From Cochliopodium minus (taxonomy: Eukaryota > Discosea > Himatismenida > Cochliopodiidae), in assembly GCA_024220525.1 (NCBI GenBank), contig JAMYWO010000083.1:83514-114143 (forward strand): a stretch of DNA of 30,630 nt, written 5' to 3'. Below the pieces are notes generated by a model. That model did not search any database, had not been told where the DNA came from, and saw only the letters and a program-made list of their open reading frames with translations. Positions 30,576-30,630 of the stretch are shown here, piece by piece. Position numbers and translations under genes: made by a program. The stretch's first letter is position 1. The number at the start of each line of letters is the position of its first letter.

Positions 30576-30630
30576 TAGAAAAATTTTTGTAAAATTGGAG
30601 GCAAAAAATAGTTTCACCTTTTTTCCTTCT
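30576..30630. repeat. Terminal direct repeat, right copy
   Basis: Identical to bases 1-55. After removing one copy, a closed sequence would be 30575 bp long. Confidence 0.97.

Overview
The window looks like nuclear DNA of an AT-rich, intron-dense single-celled eukaryote, probably amoeba-like. It carries eukaryotic ribosomal protein genes, an ALFY/LvsA-type BEACH protein and GT-AG spliceosomal introns, mostly 50-400 nt. Coding runs are rich in Asn, Lys and Glu. The standard code fits, with TAA, TAG and TGA all used as stops. I cannot place the organism further. Amoebozoa, Heterolobosea and Anaeramoebae are all possible, and none is shown by the sequence.

Layout: three exons on the minus strand (378-43) run off the left end and splice in frame into a coiled-coil exon at the right end. 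Next come eS25 (631-1237, +), BLOC1S2 (1981-1375, -) and an SS18/SSXT-like protein (2060-2723, +). A 19-exon CLC chloride channel follows (10362-3034, -), then a truncated helical-bundle protein (10684-10824, +) that ends at a single N. A 25-exon ALFY/LvsA-type BEACH protein (24421-10905, -) lacks its C-terminal part. The window continues with eL42 (25385-24802, -), VMA21 (25628-26031, +), NAMPT (29453-26233, -), unassigned exons (30165-29659, -) and the coiled-coil exon (30536-30235, -). I rebuilt the exon chains by hand from splice sites, reading phase and family conservation. All 19 CLC exons, 25 BEACH exons and 10 NAMPT exons are phase-consistent.

Two structural points decide how the window should be read. 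Its first 55 and last 55 bases are identical, and a gene reads through that junction, so the ends are probably contiguous. At the N (10824), two genes pointing towards each other are both cut, so the real break or unknown-size gap is probably there.

Four genes are tied to endolysosomes or autophagy by family knowledge: CLC, BLOC1S2, the ALFY-like BEACH protein and VMA21. Nothing shows that they are co-regulated. The most unusual biology is in the CLC gene. Its gating glutamate and internal proton glutamate are both valine, and part of its anion-selectivity motif is encoded by a 7-nt microexon. Both ribosomal protein genes have introns at the start codon.
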